A DNA stretch of 64,000 bases from Spongilla lacustris (Eukaryota > Porifera > Demospongiae > Spongillida > Spongillidae). The stretch is from the NCBI GenBank assembly GCA_949361645.1, contig OX442423.1, positions 5,493,505-5,557,504 on the forward strand. Direction: 5' to 3'. The translations under genes were made by a program, and so were the position numbers. The notes beneath the pieces were generated by a model. It made no database searches, was not told where the DNA came from, and saw only the letters and a program-made list of their open reading frames with translations. Positions 1 to 11,990 of this stretch are shown here, piece by piece (position 1 is the stretch's first letter; each line of letters opens with the position of its first letter).

Positions 1-1005
1 TTCACCCTCTTGACCACAGTTGTAACCATCAATTGACTTGTACATGACAGCTTTGCAATTTGTTAGTAGTAGATTGTAAGTGAATGTTGAAATGTGCAAT
101 TTTTTACTAGTAGATTGTGGAGAAAGAAAATGCATGTGCATGAATGAAACCTTTTTTTTTTCACCATATTATTTCCTGCATGAAATATTGTCACGTAAAA
201 GTTCATGGTTGTGGAGATACTATCGTTAAACACTGCCTTTTTTTCTTTCCTTTTTTTTTCATGGGAGGGGGCCTGGGTGTTGTACATCATGTGTATAGGG
301 GCAAGATTACAATACTAACCACTTTACATTGACTGTAAATTCATTTTGGGAATCACTTTTCTCAGTTATGTTCATGCAATTACACAGTAATTTTACAGAG
401 GATTTTAAAATAAAGTGGATCCATTATTTCTTTTCTGGTGTCTATAACCATGCCGTGGAGCAAGCCATTCTGAAGGCACATGCAGTCAAGGCTAAGATAG
501 CTAGATACTATACCATGCAGTTTGGTAACATAAGAGAAATAGAATTCACTACTCTATACGGTATCTCCATCCCTCTCCCCTGCATGCAGCCCCACAGCAT
601 GATACTGAGGACGGTTTATGTGTTGGTTCTTGTGTCACCAACAACGCAGCTTCAACTTGAAAACTGTGATCATTGACAAATAATTCGACAATGATATATC
701 GCGATATAGACGATATCGGCAAAGAACCATATCGCGGCAGCACTAGCTACAATACAATTCCCTTGAGTGATCACTCAATATTTCCGAAACAACACCAGAA
801 ATTAGATATATGGATACAAAACATTTTATTGTGTCTTGGCCTTGTAAAAGAACATATTAACATTAAATGGAGACACCAAATCTATCTACCTTGTATGAAA
901 TAATGGCTTTTTGTAGAATACAAATACAGTAAGATATCTGAAGCTTCCTCCACTATAGTGCCAGTGGTTGCACTATTGAAAACACTGATGAATGAGGAGG
1001 CTAAA
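1..1005. other. Unassigned AT-rich sequence
   Basis: I see no recognisable gene. The longest open stretch is 329-676 (+), 115 codons, without a motif I know and without convincing splice context. The first 80 bases weakly resemble 2,164-2,300 in direct orientation (shared words around 'cagctttgcaa' and 'ttcaycctctt'), which suggests an old duplication. The region 680-730 holds a short palindromic stretch around 'atatcgcgatat'. Confidence 0.4.
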
Positions 1006-1009
1006 TATG

Positions 1010-3115
1010 GGAAGGAGTAATCAAGGCAATATATGCATTACTACATTTACACTTCAGCGATTGTCGAATGGAATAATTCAAAAACTGAGGTTTCTCTGCA
1101 TGTGAATGATGATTTATTCTTAACTTGTCACTAATTTTTTGGTCTCTTGGTTTGTAAAAATATTTTTTAGAATCCACAATACATGTAATAGTACACAAAG
1201 TTCAATATACATCATAATAAATAATTATTACTGAGAACATGATAAAAATGTCACTTTGTTGTCCGTGTACAGGAATTGATTGCTGCTCCATCATCAAACC
1301 CTAGACCACAATCGCCAATTTGTTGGTCTCTATAATTAAATGATCCATTTTAGATACTACCCCCCAAATAGCACTTTTAATGTCATAGCTATAGATAATT
1401 CTCTTGACTGGTATACTCTGAGGTATGAGTCTCATTCATTAATTCAAATTTAAAAAACCTTCATCAGTCCCTTGCAGCATGCATGGAGGTATACTTCTGA
1501 GATGCACTTCAGTCTAGCTACTAGGATGCACTGCACTTCAAGCTGCTAGGATGAACTGTACTTCTAGCTGCTAGCTGATAATGCATGCAGCATAATATTT
1601 AATTGTATGTGGAATAAACACCAAAGTAAAACTTTTGAGATGTGACTAGAATTACAGCGAGCTTATCACCTGCAGGTTTGTATCCCAATGGCGCTGTGTA
1701 GATATATGCAGCCTACTTGCTATCAAGGCTCAACATATACTTCACTTAGGCCATGCACCAGATTTGCTGTGAGGTCTTTGTTGTCCGACTCCCACATGTA
1801 TATGATGAATTTGACACTGGTCAGTGCGAAAGCAAGGGCCATGATACACTGAAAAACATACAGTCCTATATAAAATATTCAGTGACCTTGTTTCGCATGC
1901 AAATGTATGTAATATTAACATGCAGTATCATTGTTTCAATTAAATTATGCATAGTAAAATAGATATCTTACATCCCGTGTTACATGCGTGATTACATTGC
2001 ATCGTATACGTGCATAATGATTATCTTATACATGTATACATTGCAGGAGGATTTGAATATGTATATGAAATGGTCCAGTTTCTGTTTCCAAACAATAAAA
2101 TGATGATTATGACTCGGTTCGACACAGTACCTTCCATAGCAGATGGTGTACAGCACGACTTACGTTCATCCTCTTAACAACCATAGCATTGCATTTGTCA
2201 ACTTTGCAGTGATAAATTTGTTGACAGATAAGTGAACCGGTGATTAAATATTAATGTCAGCTTTGCAAACTGTTACTAGACAATTGTGCCGGGTGAAAAA
2301 CCAAGTGAATACATTGTATAATTGGGGGTGAATATGAAAAGGCCTCACAATGACACCATTAAGATACAATGGAAATGCACACATAAATTGAACACACAAT
2401 CTTAGCAATAAGTAAACTACACGTCTAGAAACAATGCACATGACAAAGAGAAACGGACAATGGCTCGAGATCATGTTGGCATAATTATAACTGAACAGGA
2501 TCTATGCATGGACCCAGCTCAATTGAGAAGAATCAATTCTACATTTTTATTGTTGATGGATCTTTTTGCATGGAATTGTTCCCAACTGATAACATATACA
2601 AGTAAGTACAAAACCATTCTGGCTTTAGAAAGTTGGTGTTTTCAAAATTATCCTATATATGATAAACTACAACTTGCTAAATATAGGGCTTTATTATTGT
2701 TAGACCCTTGTTTCGCAGTCTTTTATACTCCCATCCTATAGCAGCTTGAAGTGCAGTAAATCTAGCAGCTAGAAGTGCATGCTTGACATCTTAAGTTAGT
2801 ACTCTATAGAAGTACCACTCATCCCTACCAGTCGGGTCAAATGTGATGCCCATGGGATATAGCTATGACATTACAATTTTTTTTTTTTTGGGGGGGGGGG
2901 GGGGGGGAGGGGGATAGTATCTAAAATGAATTATTTAATTGCACCAAAATTTTTGGTCCAGGACGATCATTATAAGACCAAAAACATGGTGACAAGTTTT
3001 TTAAATATTTTTTATAATTATTCCTCATTCACAAAGAAATCTCAAAATTTTATTGTTCCATTCTGAAATCGCTGAAATGTAGGCTCGATACACCTCTTTT
3101 ATGTACACATGCTTT
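1010..3115. repeat. Old inverted repeat (foldback-like element)
   Basis: Sequence at about 1,020-1,560 is repeated in reverse complement at about 2,740-3,110. Shared landmarks in the same order include 'cagcgatt' followed by 'tggaa', the word 'ttttggtct', 'cattttagatactaycccc', 'atgtcatagctata' and 'cacttcaagctgcta'. The arms are diverged by substitutions and indels, so the pair is old. The right arm contains a T run followed by a G run (2,879-2,912), and the left arm has 'cccccca' at the matching place. The 1.2 kb between the arms has no recognisable gene. This may be a decayed non-autonomous transposon; no target duplication could be fixed. Confidence 0.55.
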
Positions 3116-3149
3116 GACATATAGTGCTGTCACGGAGGAAAGTGTCCGT

Positions 3150-3305
3150 CGGAGTAACTTGTCCTAACCGGATATTTTACTCCGGAGTAAATTGTCCTAA
3201 CCGGACGTTTTACTCCGGAGTAAATTGTCCTAACCGGACGTTTTACTCCGGAGTAGATTGTCCTAACCGGACATTTTACTCTAGAGTAAATTGTCCCCCA
3301 ACGGA
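3150..3305. repeat. 33-bp minisatellite with embedded palindrome
   Basis: Four to five head-to-tail copies of a 33-bp unit. Each holds the palindrome 'actccggagt' and the words 'ttgtcctaaccgga'. Because the unit is 11 codons long it stays open on both strands, giving repetitive artificial peptides. Flanks at 3,124-3,150 and 3,303-3,325 carry partial inverted matches ('cggagtaa', 'gtccg'), so the array may be the core of a small repeat element. Confidence 0.8.
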
Positions 3306-3319
3306 GTAAGCGGTCCGAC

Positions 3320-4085
3320 ATTGTGCCGTAAATTTTGATTTCAAACTATACATAGTCCGCAGCCAGGTGGTGTAAGTTTTGAATCACTACACCGATAAAG
3401 GCGATAAGGATTAAGGAGCGTAGCTGGCTTTTCAGATATTGCATGTGACTTATACTACAGCTGCTTAAATGGATGAGAGGACAGATGCATATGACAACGA
3501 GGAACGAGTTTTCTGATGTCCACACTCCACAGGTACCCTGCGCCGCTAATGAAAAGAGGAATCCTTCCCTCGATGAAAAGCAAACAGGTATAGATCGTCC
3601 ACTTGTTAATACACTCGCTTACGTCAGTGTTCAGTAGCATGCAAAGAAAGGCATGTGGGTGGAAGTGATACTGATTCAGCAAACACCAGAGGAAGCAAAT
3701 CATGGAGTCCTGCTACAATGATCATACTGCTGGTAACCTAGCTTATAAATAAGGTGACAGAATTAACGTTTTTACTGGCCTAGCTGGTGCTCGCATGCAT
3801 GACAGGTGGCAGCTGTTTTGGCATGTCCAGGGAAAGTGATTAGCATCAAAATGATAAAAGTTTAACAGCAAGACGGGGAAAATGACCTGGCTTATTTTGC
3901 AACAGCTATAGCTCACCCGGCTTATTCATGCAACATGGTCATTGTATGTTTCAGCAGAGTGAAATTAGTCAGAATTTATCAAGATACCTTGAAGAACAGG
4001 TTCTCTCCATGCAAGTTTCCAGTGGAGAAAAATGAAGAGAAAAGTTAGTGTTAACTAGCTGAATTAGCAACTGAGTATAGAAATT
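3320..4085. other. No feature recognised
   Basis: Mixed-composition sequence without a convincing coding segment or repeat. A weak open stretch (3,455-3,703, minus) has no motif I know. Confidence 0.35.
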
Positions 4086-4090
4086 TTCTG

Positions 4091-4231
4091 AATGCCTATT
4101 GACAAAAGGAAAATGATTGACTGTTCAGGATGCAAGGAGTGGTACCACTGTGGACTGTGTGACGGATATTCTAGAAAGAGCCTCAAATGAGTTGGATCGT
4201 GTGTGGTTTTGTACTTTGTGTAAGAAATGAA
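4091..4231 (+). pseudogene. PHD-finger fragment, frameshifted
   Basis: The plus-strand reading shows the central part of a PHD zinc finger: 'KRKMIDCSGCKEWYHC' at about 4,103-4,151, which has the family pattern of a hydrophobic pair, C-x2-C, the aromatic pair WY and a zinc-binding His. After a stop in that frame, the next frame continues with 'DRVWFCTLCKK' (about 4,197-4,229), the usual WxC-x2-C end of the domain. One frameshift therefore separates the halves. The first Cys pair is not visible. It is likely a relic of a transposon gene, since two other PHD fingers in this window belong to transposons. Confidence 0.55.
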
Positions 4232-4299
4232 ACTGAATATGAATACTGACCTATATAGCTCATAAACATTGATTGTGATACTGCTCATTCCTGTCCTTG

Positions 4300-6090
4300 A
4301 TGTATTAATTTATGTTATGGCAGTTCATATTGAAATCATAGGGCACATCAATTCGTGGCGAAGAGCAAACTGTCCTGGGACACATTTAATTCCTTGGCCT
4401 ACGAGTTAGTTCAGAATTTAAATGACATCTATACGTTACGAAACTTGTATAGGTCATGAGGGTAAATTGTCCTCCCCCCCCCCCTCCCCCCCGTATAGAA
4501 TGTAACTACATTCCACACTAGGATGACTCGCCCGATTGTTTTCCTATATACTGTTCCTCCTGCCTACAGCGTTCTCATTATGTCATCCAAACTAATAACA
4601 TCTGCACAGCTGAACAGTGATGATAATGCATGATAGCTCATTACTGAAGTACGTGTCTCAATAATAAAAAAGCACTATCTTTATTAGTTAATCAGCTCAC
4701 AATCTTTTTTATAATTTGCTAATCTTTAGCCGATAAGGTGAAGTGCAGAAGACATATTAATCTATTATTGGGACACATATCATGCTAAGTAAAGGCAGGC
4801 GGTGAAATGTCTGCATCCGAATGTTTCTTATAATATTATTCAGTACCGTTTGAATGGGACATACTGGCTACATTTTTGGTCAAGGAAAGCTGATGCTTAC
4901 AAGCAATATAGATTATAAAATTTATAAATCATATGGCGGATTATGCTAAATAACAATCTGATTAATGGATCATGGAATTACCTATATACCAATCAACACT
5001 GTCAGAGGATGTAACAACAGTAAGTGGCAATTACTTCCAATGCGTGTGTGTACTTTCCGTAACTGATCAGTAATTACATGTAAGCTTAAGGTCCATCTTC
5101 GCCACTTGTCCAATTAACACTCCATGCAACATGGGGGATTTAGGTGGTACAGGTTGCAATATTTCTATCTTCGTATTACTGAACAGGCTTGGGTAGTAAA
5201 AGGACATCCAAGTAATTAGTTTGGGAATAACCTTTGCATTATATAACCTTATTCCTGAAGTATATATGCCAGGCACGACAAACAATGTGAATTTGTGTTT
5301 ATGTGACATTACTCAGACAATATGGATCCTATTTATCTCAATATATTTCAAACTCTCATATCAGATTTCAGTCATGCATTATATATATATATATTTAACG
5401 AAATGCTCGTGTATGTGCTAAGTAATGCATGGTGAGAATTTAAAGAACAAGAGCTCCACTTGCTGAGTATGAAAATACTACCAGTCCACCACTTCATACC
5501 CATATCATATTGGGGTTGCATAAAAGGTTTCCCAGCTTTGAAATAAATGTAATATATTAATATGCACAAGTAGGTTACCAGAATACAATGTAATACTAAT
5601 TCCAACAGTGGTCAGTACCATTTCAGGTGCATTCAGCAAAAAAGTGTTCCTCCATCATGGATGTGCATTAATTATCAATCTGTGTAAGTAGCAAGTAGAT
5701 TGTGATATTATTTATCTTGGCGCGAATTATTGGCCAGCGTTTAGCTACTAGTACTGACTATGAATCTATGACACCGGCTCATTCAAGGCCTTTTTAAAAA
5801 TCATCTTCTTATATTGCTTCGAAACTTGCCTAAACTTTAAATAGAAAGTTTGCTCCATAGTTGACATCAGTCATGACATGACGTTTTATCCGAAACTACT
5901 TTAAACAAGCATGCATCTCACAATATGGTTCATTTGTCATGAACCATTGTTGGTCTTGTTGTAAGTATACAGTGCGGCTGGGGTGCCGTACATCTTGCCT
6001 TACACCGAACAGGAAAATGGTCTGTCAATTTAAGATTGTAGTGTACGCCTCGCAGGTGGACCCTGGCTTCCTTTGTTCACACTGGAATCC
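4300..6090. other. AT-rich stretch without a recognised gene
   Basis: It contains a C tract near 4,478-4,492, a short AT microsatellite at 5,383-5,396 and several short open stretches without motifs. I see nothing I can name. Confidence 0.4.
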
Positions 6091-6097
6091 GTGATCA

Positions 6098-7076
6098 TCA
6101 CCTAGAACAGCAGGCTGCTTGTGAGTGTTTTTTTTTGTGCAGGGACAAGGCCTGGCTACTGGCATACTTCTTGCCACATAAATGTACAGTGCATTGGTAG
6201 GCAAGGATTAGTTCAGACCTGGGTTTGCATTTTCTCCTGCCAGAAACACAGCTATTGCAATTTGCTGTGATTATCATCTGCAGACTCATGACCCTCAACA
6301 GTGGGTAAGTGAGTTCTGCTACTGCACGGGATGAAGTACTGCCGCATGGATATATAGGAAGAGTTGGCCTCTGAGCTTTGTGAAGGCTTTGGACACACCC
6401 TTGTCCCTTTTCTTGGGGTCACGTACCTATATTCCCTCACCTTCTCGTCCAGGTACAGTGACCGCGTCAGGGAAATCCACTGGGGGTAATAACAGGTGGC
6501 ATCACTTGGCTCTGATAAGCCTAATGTCCTTTATGGCCACTCCAGCCCTCAGCATGGTTACCTCGGTGAAGTTTGTATCTGATGGCAAGGTCTCCATCCT
6601 CATGACACCAGGGTGGTCTTGATCAAACTCAAATGTGCGGTAGTGTCCTAGGCCAACCAGAGGACCAAACCACTGGCCCAAGATGGCATCCCAGTCCTGG
6701 TACAGCTGTGACACACAAATGACATCCTGGCCACACTGCCGGACACAGTCAGCTAGGTTCTGCTGTAAGTCCATTGGGATGTGTGGCTTCCATTGATTGA
6801 AATTGTGGGGGCAATTGCAGCAAGAGGGATAGTAGTGGCTCCACTGGTATTGTGGAGGCTGACCCCATTGGTTAGTTTGTGGCTAGTGTGTAGGGTCTGA
6901 TATGGGCAGGTGGTTCCATAGGTAGTGCAGGTTGGTGGCGTCTGCTGTTGGTTATGCGGGGCTGCTGTCTGGACTTGCAATGTAGTGAGGCATATGTTGG
7001 GGTGAGGCTGGTGTCCATCAGCAGCTGTGGGAATCAGGGTCTGGGTACGAGACCAGGGCTGCTGGCACTTAGCCAT
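6098..7076 (-). pseudogene. Degenerate coding remnant with one C2H2 zinc finger
   Basis: Read on the minus strand from an ATG at 7,076, four overlapping open segments in changing frames suggest a decayed gene or unspliced exons. These are a Thr/Gln/Pro-rich N-terminal part (6,753-7,076), a middle part beginning MDLQQNLADC (6,502-6,774), a third piece (6,252-6,440) and a C-terminal piece (6,098-6,298). The last contains 'YQCTVHLCGKKYASSQAL' then 'SLHKKKH', which fits C-x4-C-x12-H-x3-H, a classical zinc finger. I do not recognise the rest. The frame changes coincide with overlaps rather than clear splice sites, so a broken gene is more likely than an intact one. It lies directly outside the left end of element A. 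Confidence 0.4.
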
Positions 7077-7220
7077 TTAGCAGCTGCTTACTCCCTACAA
7101 CCACCATCGTCAGTAGTATAACCGCCGTCACTACCGTTCTCAATCTCCCCACCTCGTCGAATGTATCGATCGTCGTATCCGTACCGCTCGAACTCGTCCG
7201 CCGACTGAAACTCTTGCGAA

Positions 7221-7273
7221 CCGAATAGAAGTTAGCCTCACATTCCTCAGCCTCACATTCCAGCGGTTAGATC
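7221..7273 (+). repeat. Element A left terminal inverted repeat
   Basis: Starts 'ccgaatagaagttagcctca', then two copies of 'cctcacattc' and ends 'ccagcggttagatc'. The reverse complement is found at 20,194-20,246 with one mismatch (cctcag versus ttcag). The word 'tagcctcacat' recurs in every unit of the adjacent satellite in the same orientation relative to the element end. Confidence 0.88.
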
Positions 7274-7543
7274 AATAGCATGCCGATAACCGGCGCGCGC
7301 GGTATATACTATTACAGTAATAATATAGCCTACATTACCAAGATAGCGCAAGGAGCTGTGATCGACAAACACCTTCAAAGAAGGACTTGGCCCTTTTCCC
7401 ATTCGATTTGGAGTGCCATCTACCGGATGTACGCGACGATTACATGAGCTGAATAAACCTACGCTTAGTCTATAAGTACTACCACGAAGTGGACTGGTAC
7501 GAAGTGGTCTGGTGCAACCAACTACAGTGATACACATGATAAG
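7274..7543. other. Element A left subterminal unique segment
   Basis: About 270 bp between the terminal repeat and the satellite. It has a GC-rich 'ccggcgcgcgcgg' stretch, two near-identical 'acgaagtgg' words and no gene. It could hold promoter or transposase-binding sequence; nothing more can be said. Confidence 0.4.
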
Positions 7544-10500
7544 GTAAGCACACCTGTGTACTGCTGGTGCATAGCCTCACATGGATATGCAATTTATCCG
7601 TCACTATATATAGCCATCACGTCGATACGACAAGATGGCTGCCTATCTTACACCAGGAAGGGGTGTGGTCAAAACCAGTGGTACCCTGAAGTAGAGTAAG
7701 CACACCTGTGTACTGCTGGTGTATAGCCTCACATGGATATGCACGTTGTTCATCACTACAGCCATCACCACAAGATGGCTGCCTATCTAACTCCAGGAAG
7801 GGGTGTGGTCAAAACCAGTGGTACCCTAAAGTAGGGTAAGCACACCTGTGCACTACTGGTGTATAGCCTCACATGGATATGCACGTGGTTCATCACTACA
7901 GCCATGCCGACACCTAAGATTTTTAAAATCACTGCAAGATGGCTGCCTATCTTACTCCAGGAAGGAGTGTGGTCAAAACCAGTAATACCCTGAAGTAGGG
8001 TAAGCACACCTGTGCACTACTGGTGTATAGCCTCACATGGATATGCACGTGGTTCATCACTACAGCCATGCCGACACCTAAGATTTTAAAAATCACTGCA
8101 AGATGGCTGCCTATCTAACTCCAGGAAGGGGTGTGGTCATAACCAGTGGTATTCTGAAGTAGGGTAAGCACACCTGTGCACTGCTGGTGTATAGCCTCAC
8201 ATGGATATGCACGTGGTTCATCACTACAGCCATGCTGACACCTAAGATTTTAAAAATCACCACAAGATGGCTGCCTATCTAACTCCAGGATGGGGTGTGG
8301 TCAAAACCAGTGGTACCCTGAAATAGGGTAAGCACACCTGTGTACTGTTGGTATTTAGCCTCACATACGTGGTTCATCATTACAGCCATGCCGACACCTA
8401 AGATTTTAAAAATCACCACAAGATGGCTGCCTATCTAACTCCAGGATGGGGTGTGGTCAAAACCAGTGGTACCCTGAAGTAGGGTAAGCACACCTGTGCA
8501 CTGCTGGTGTATAGCCTCACGTGGATATGCACGTGGTTCATCACTACAGCCATCACCACAAGATGGCTGCCTATCTAACTCCAGGATGGGGTGTGATCAA
8601 AACCAGTGGTACCATGAAGTAGGGTAAGCACACCTGTGCACTGCTGGTGTATAGCCTCACATGGATATGCACGTGGTTCATCACTACAGCCATCACCACA
8701 AGATGGCTACCTATCTAACTCCAGGAAGGGGTGTGGTCAAAACCAGTGGTACCCTGAAGTAGGGTAAGCACACCTGTGCACTGCTGGTGTATAGCCTCAC
8801 GTGGATATGCACGTGGTTCATCACTACAGCCATCACCACAAGATGGCTGCCTATCTAACTCCAGGATGGGGTGTGGTCAAAACCAGTGGTACCATGAAGT
8901 AGGGTAAGCACACCTGTGCACTGCTGGTGTATAGCCTCACATGGATATGCACGTCGTTCATCACTACAGCCATGCCGACACCTAAGATTTTAAAAATCAC
9001 CGCAAGATGGCTGCCTATCTAACTCCAGGAAGGGGTGTGGTCAAAACCAGTGGTATCCTGAAGTAGGGTAAGCACACCTGTGCACTGCTGGTGTATAGCC
9101 TCACATGGATATGCACGTGGTTCATCACTACAGCCATGCCGACACCTAAGATTTTAAAAATCACCGCAAGATGGCTGCCTATCTAACTCCAGGATGGGGT
9201 GTGGTCAAAACCAGTGGTATCCTGAAGTAGGGTAAGCACACCTGTGCACTGCTGGTGTATAGCCTCACATGGATATGCACGTGGTTCATCACTACAGCCA
9301 TGCCGACACCTAAGATTTTAAAAATCACCACAAGATGGCTGCCTATCTAACTCCAGGATGGGGTGTGGTCAAAACCAGTGGTACCCTGAAGTAGGGTAAG
9401 CACACCTGTGCACTGCTGGTGTATAGCCTCACATGGATATGTACGTGGTTCATCACTACAGCCATCACCACAAGATGGCTGCCTATCTAACTCCAGGATG
9501 GGGTGTGGTCAAAACCAGTGGTACCCTGAAGTAGGGTAAGCACACCTGTGCACTGCTGGTGTATAGCCTCACGTGGATATGCACGTGGTTCATGACTACA
9601 GCCATCACCACAAGATGGCTGCCTATCTAACTCCAGGATGGGGTGTGGTCAAAACCAGTGGTACCCTGAAGTAGGGTAAGCACACCTGTGCACTGCTGGT
9701 GTATAGCCTCACATGGATATGCACGTGGTTCATCACTACAGCCATGCCGACACCTAAGATTTTAAAAATCACCACAAGATAGCTGCCTATCTAACTCCAG
9801 GATGGGGTGTGGTCAAAACCAGTGGTACCCTGAAGTAGGGTAAGCACACCTGTGCACTGCTGGTGTATAGCCTCACGTGGATATGCATGTGGTTCATCAC
9901 TACAGCCATCACCACAAGATGGCTGCCTATCTAACTCCAGGATGGGGTTTTAAAAATCACCACAAGATAGCTGCCTATCTAACTCCAGGATGGGGTGTGG
10001 TCAAAACCAGTGGTACCCTGAAGTAGGGTAAGCACACCTGTGCACTGCTGGTGTATAGCCTCACATGGATATGCACGTGGTTCATGACTACAGCCATCAC
10101 CACAAGATGGCTACCTATGTTACTTCAGGATGGGGTGTGGTCAAAACCAGTGGTACCTTGAAGTAGGGTAAGCACACCTGTGTACTGCTGGTGTATAGCC
10201 TCACATGGATATGCACGTGGTTCATCACTACAGCCATGCCGACACCTAAGATTTTAAAAATCACTGCAAGATGGTTGCCTATCTAACTCCAGGAAGGGTT
10301 GTGGTCAAAACCAGTGGTATCCTGAAGTAGGGTAAGCACACCTGTGTACTGCTGGTGTATAGCCTCACATGGATATGCACGTTGTTCATCACTACAGCCA
10401 TCACCACAACATGGCTGCCTATCTTACTTCAGGAAGGGGTGTGGTCAAAACCAGTGGTACCCTGAAGTAGTGTAAGCACACCTGTGTACTGCTTGTGTAT

Positions 10501-10825
10501 AGCCTCACATGGATATGCACGTGGTTCATGACTACAGCCATCACCACAAGATGGCTACCTATGTTACTTCAGGATGGGGTGTGGTCAAAACCAGTGGTAC
10601 CTTGAAGTAGGGTAAGCACACCTGTGTACTGCTGGTGTATAGCCTCACATGGATATGCACGTGGTTCATCACTACAGCCATGCCGACACCTAAGATTTTA
10701 AAAATCACCACAAGATGGCTGCCTATCTAACTCCAGGAAGGGGTGTGGTCAAAACCAGTGGTACCCAGAAGTAGAGTAAGCACACCTGTGTACTGCTCAC
10801 ATGGCTATGCATGTTGTGTGTCATT
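7544..10825 (+). repeat. Element A left satellite array, 140/164-bp units (~22)
   Basis: About 22 head-to-tail units beginning 'gtaagcacacctgtg'. Two length classes alternate irregularly: 140 bp (for example 9,396 to 9,536 to 9,676) and 164 bp (9,676 to 9,840). They differ by one 24-bp block, 'gccgacacctaagatttta' plus 'aaaat'. Each unit contains 'tagcctcacat', shared with the terminal repeat, and 'caccacaagatggctgccta'. One unit near 9,930-10,010 is a recombined hybrid. There are no unique spacers, so this is not a CRISPR-like array. Short open frames in it are repeat artefacts. Confidence 0.95.
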
Positions 10826-11104
10826 AAATCCATCCGTTCATTGTAGGTTATGATGGCATTCTTTTACATTGTAAATGAACTCCGTTATTTATTTATGTAA
10901 TTATATATTTTATGAATGCAACCATGTACATGCAATGAACTCACTGAATTGTTGTTGTTTTTTTGTTACATGTACCATAAACGATTTGTATTTGTATATA
11001 TTTCTATTTTTTGGTATGTGTGCAATGTGCTCTGATGGTGATGTATGACCACTAGATTTGTGATTTGTATTGTGGGTAGCTGGTAGGAGGAATTAGCTCT
11101 CAAG

Positions 11105-11402
11105 GTGGTTTACCTCAGCTGCTATGACTGGTGGTTTACCTCAGCTGCTACGACTGGTGGTTTACCTCAGCTGCTACGACTGGTGGTTTACCTCAGCTGC
11201 TACGACTGGTGGTTTACCTCAGCTGCTACGACTGGTGGTTTACCTCAGCTGCTACGACTGGTGGTTTACCTCAGCTGCTACGACTGGTGGTTTACCTCAG
11301 CTGCTACGACTGGTGGTTTACCTCAGCTGCTACGACTGGTGGTTTACCTCAGCTGCTACGACTGGTGGTTTACCTCAGCTGCTACGACTGGTGGTTTACC
11401 TT
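11105..11402 (+). repeat. 26-bp minisatellite, ~11 nearly perfect copies
   Basis: Unit 'gctgctacgactggtggttt' plus 'acctca', with only the first copy varying (tatgact). As 26 is not divisible by three, all three plus frames stay open and give a 26-residue repeating peptide, which is an artefact. The near-identity means recent expansion. It lies just upstream of the element A gene and could be 5' leader or promoter sequence. Confidence 0.93.
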
Positions 11403-11546
11403 TGCTATGATCTCTGTGGAAGTGTTTTTTTCTAAAAACAGTTCATTGTTCTCTGGCTCGTTGCTGCCTTGTGCAGTGCAGTCATGGTATGTACGTGCAT
11501 GTTTTTGTTTGAAAAGCATTGTTTTAATATGTTTCACTCGTTGGGA

Positions 11547-11990
11547 ATGAAGCCAAAGCGAAAGCATTTTTTTGATAAAGAACGGCTAGCTGCTGTTTTG
11601 AAGCAGAAAGGCAGCCCTCTGCCAAATGCCTCACGATCTGCTCCAGATGGATACTGGTTTGTGGTTGCCCAAGCGCTATCCGGATTTAAACACCCCTCTT
11701 CAAAGTATATCAATGCACTTTACAAATATTGGTTCTGTACTAGAGACCATATGGAAAGCATATGCATAGTGGGGGAAGCTTTAATTGATCATAAACCTAC
11801 AGATGAGGCCACATTGGATCACAGCTCACTGCCAGCTGCGGTATATACATGTATGTAAATGTCAATATACGTATGGTGCATTATTGTATTTACACGTGTA
11901 GGTCACAACAACTGGAATTACGCTTGATGGAAAACCTAATTGCAATGAAATGGTAATTAAACTGAAAAAAAAAAGCTTAAGTGATGGTAT
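11547..11990 (+). CDS. Element A gene, N-terminal exons
   Basis: Exon 11,547-11,840 encodes a 98-residue segment starting [20 protein letters not shown] and containing '[16 protein letters not shown]'. The intron 11,841-11,901 (gtatat...gtgtag) joins in frame to '[17 protein letters not shown]'. I do not recognise the domain; it precedes the PHD finger, where chromatin- or DNA-binding modules are common. The second exon loses the frame in the 'tattttttatt' run, where one base change would connect it to the PHD finger. Confidence 0.55.

Noticed and set aside
1..2300. Direct repeat between positions 1-90 and 2,164-2,300 as a possible LTR pair
   Set aside because: Similarity is limited to short words, there are no TG...CA borders, and no retroviral or retrotransposon genes lie between.
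7134..7220. Similarity with 50,476-50,590 and with the reverse complement of 20,250-20,345 as a common superfamily end
   Set aside because: The matches are short and gapped by eye ('ccgyaccgctcg'-like words); suggestive, but not enough to claim shared termini.
7544..10825. CRISPR-like regular array
   Set aside because: Units are contiguous with no unique spacers, and the context is eukaryotic transposon DNA.
11105..11550. Open frames of 101-139 codons with a 26-residue repeat
   Set aside because: Produced by the 26-bp tandem repeat; no start context or splice pattern supports a gene.
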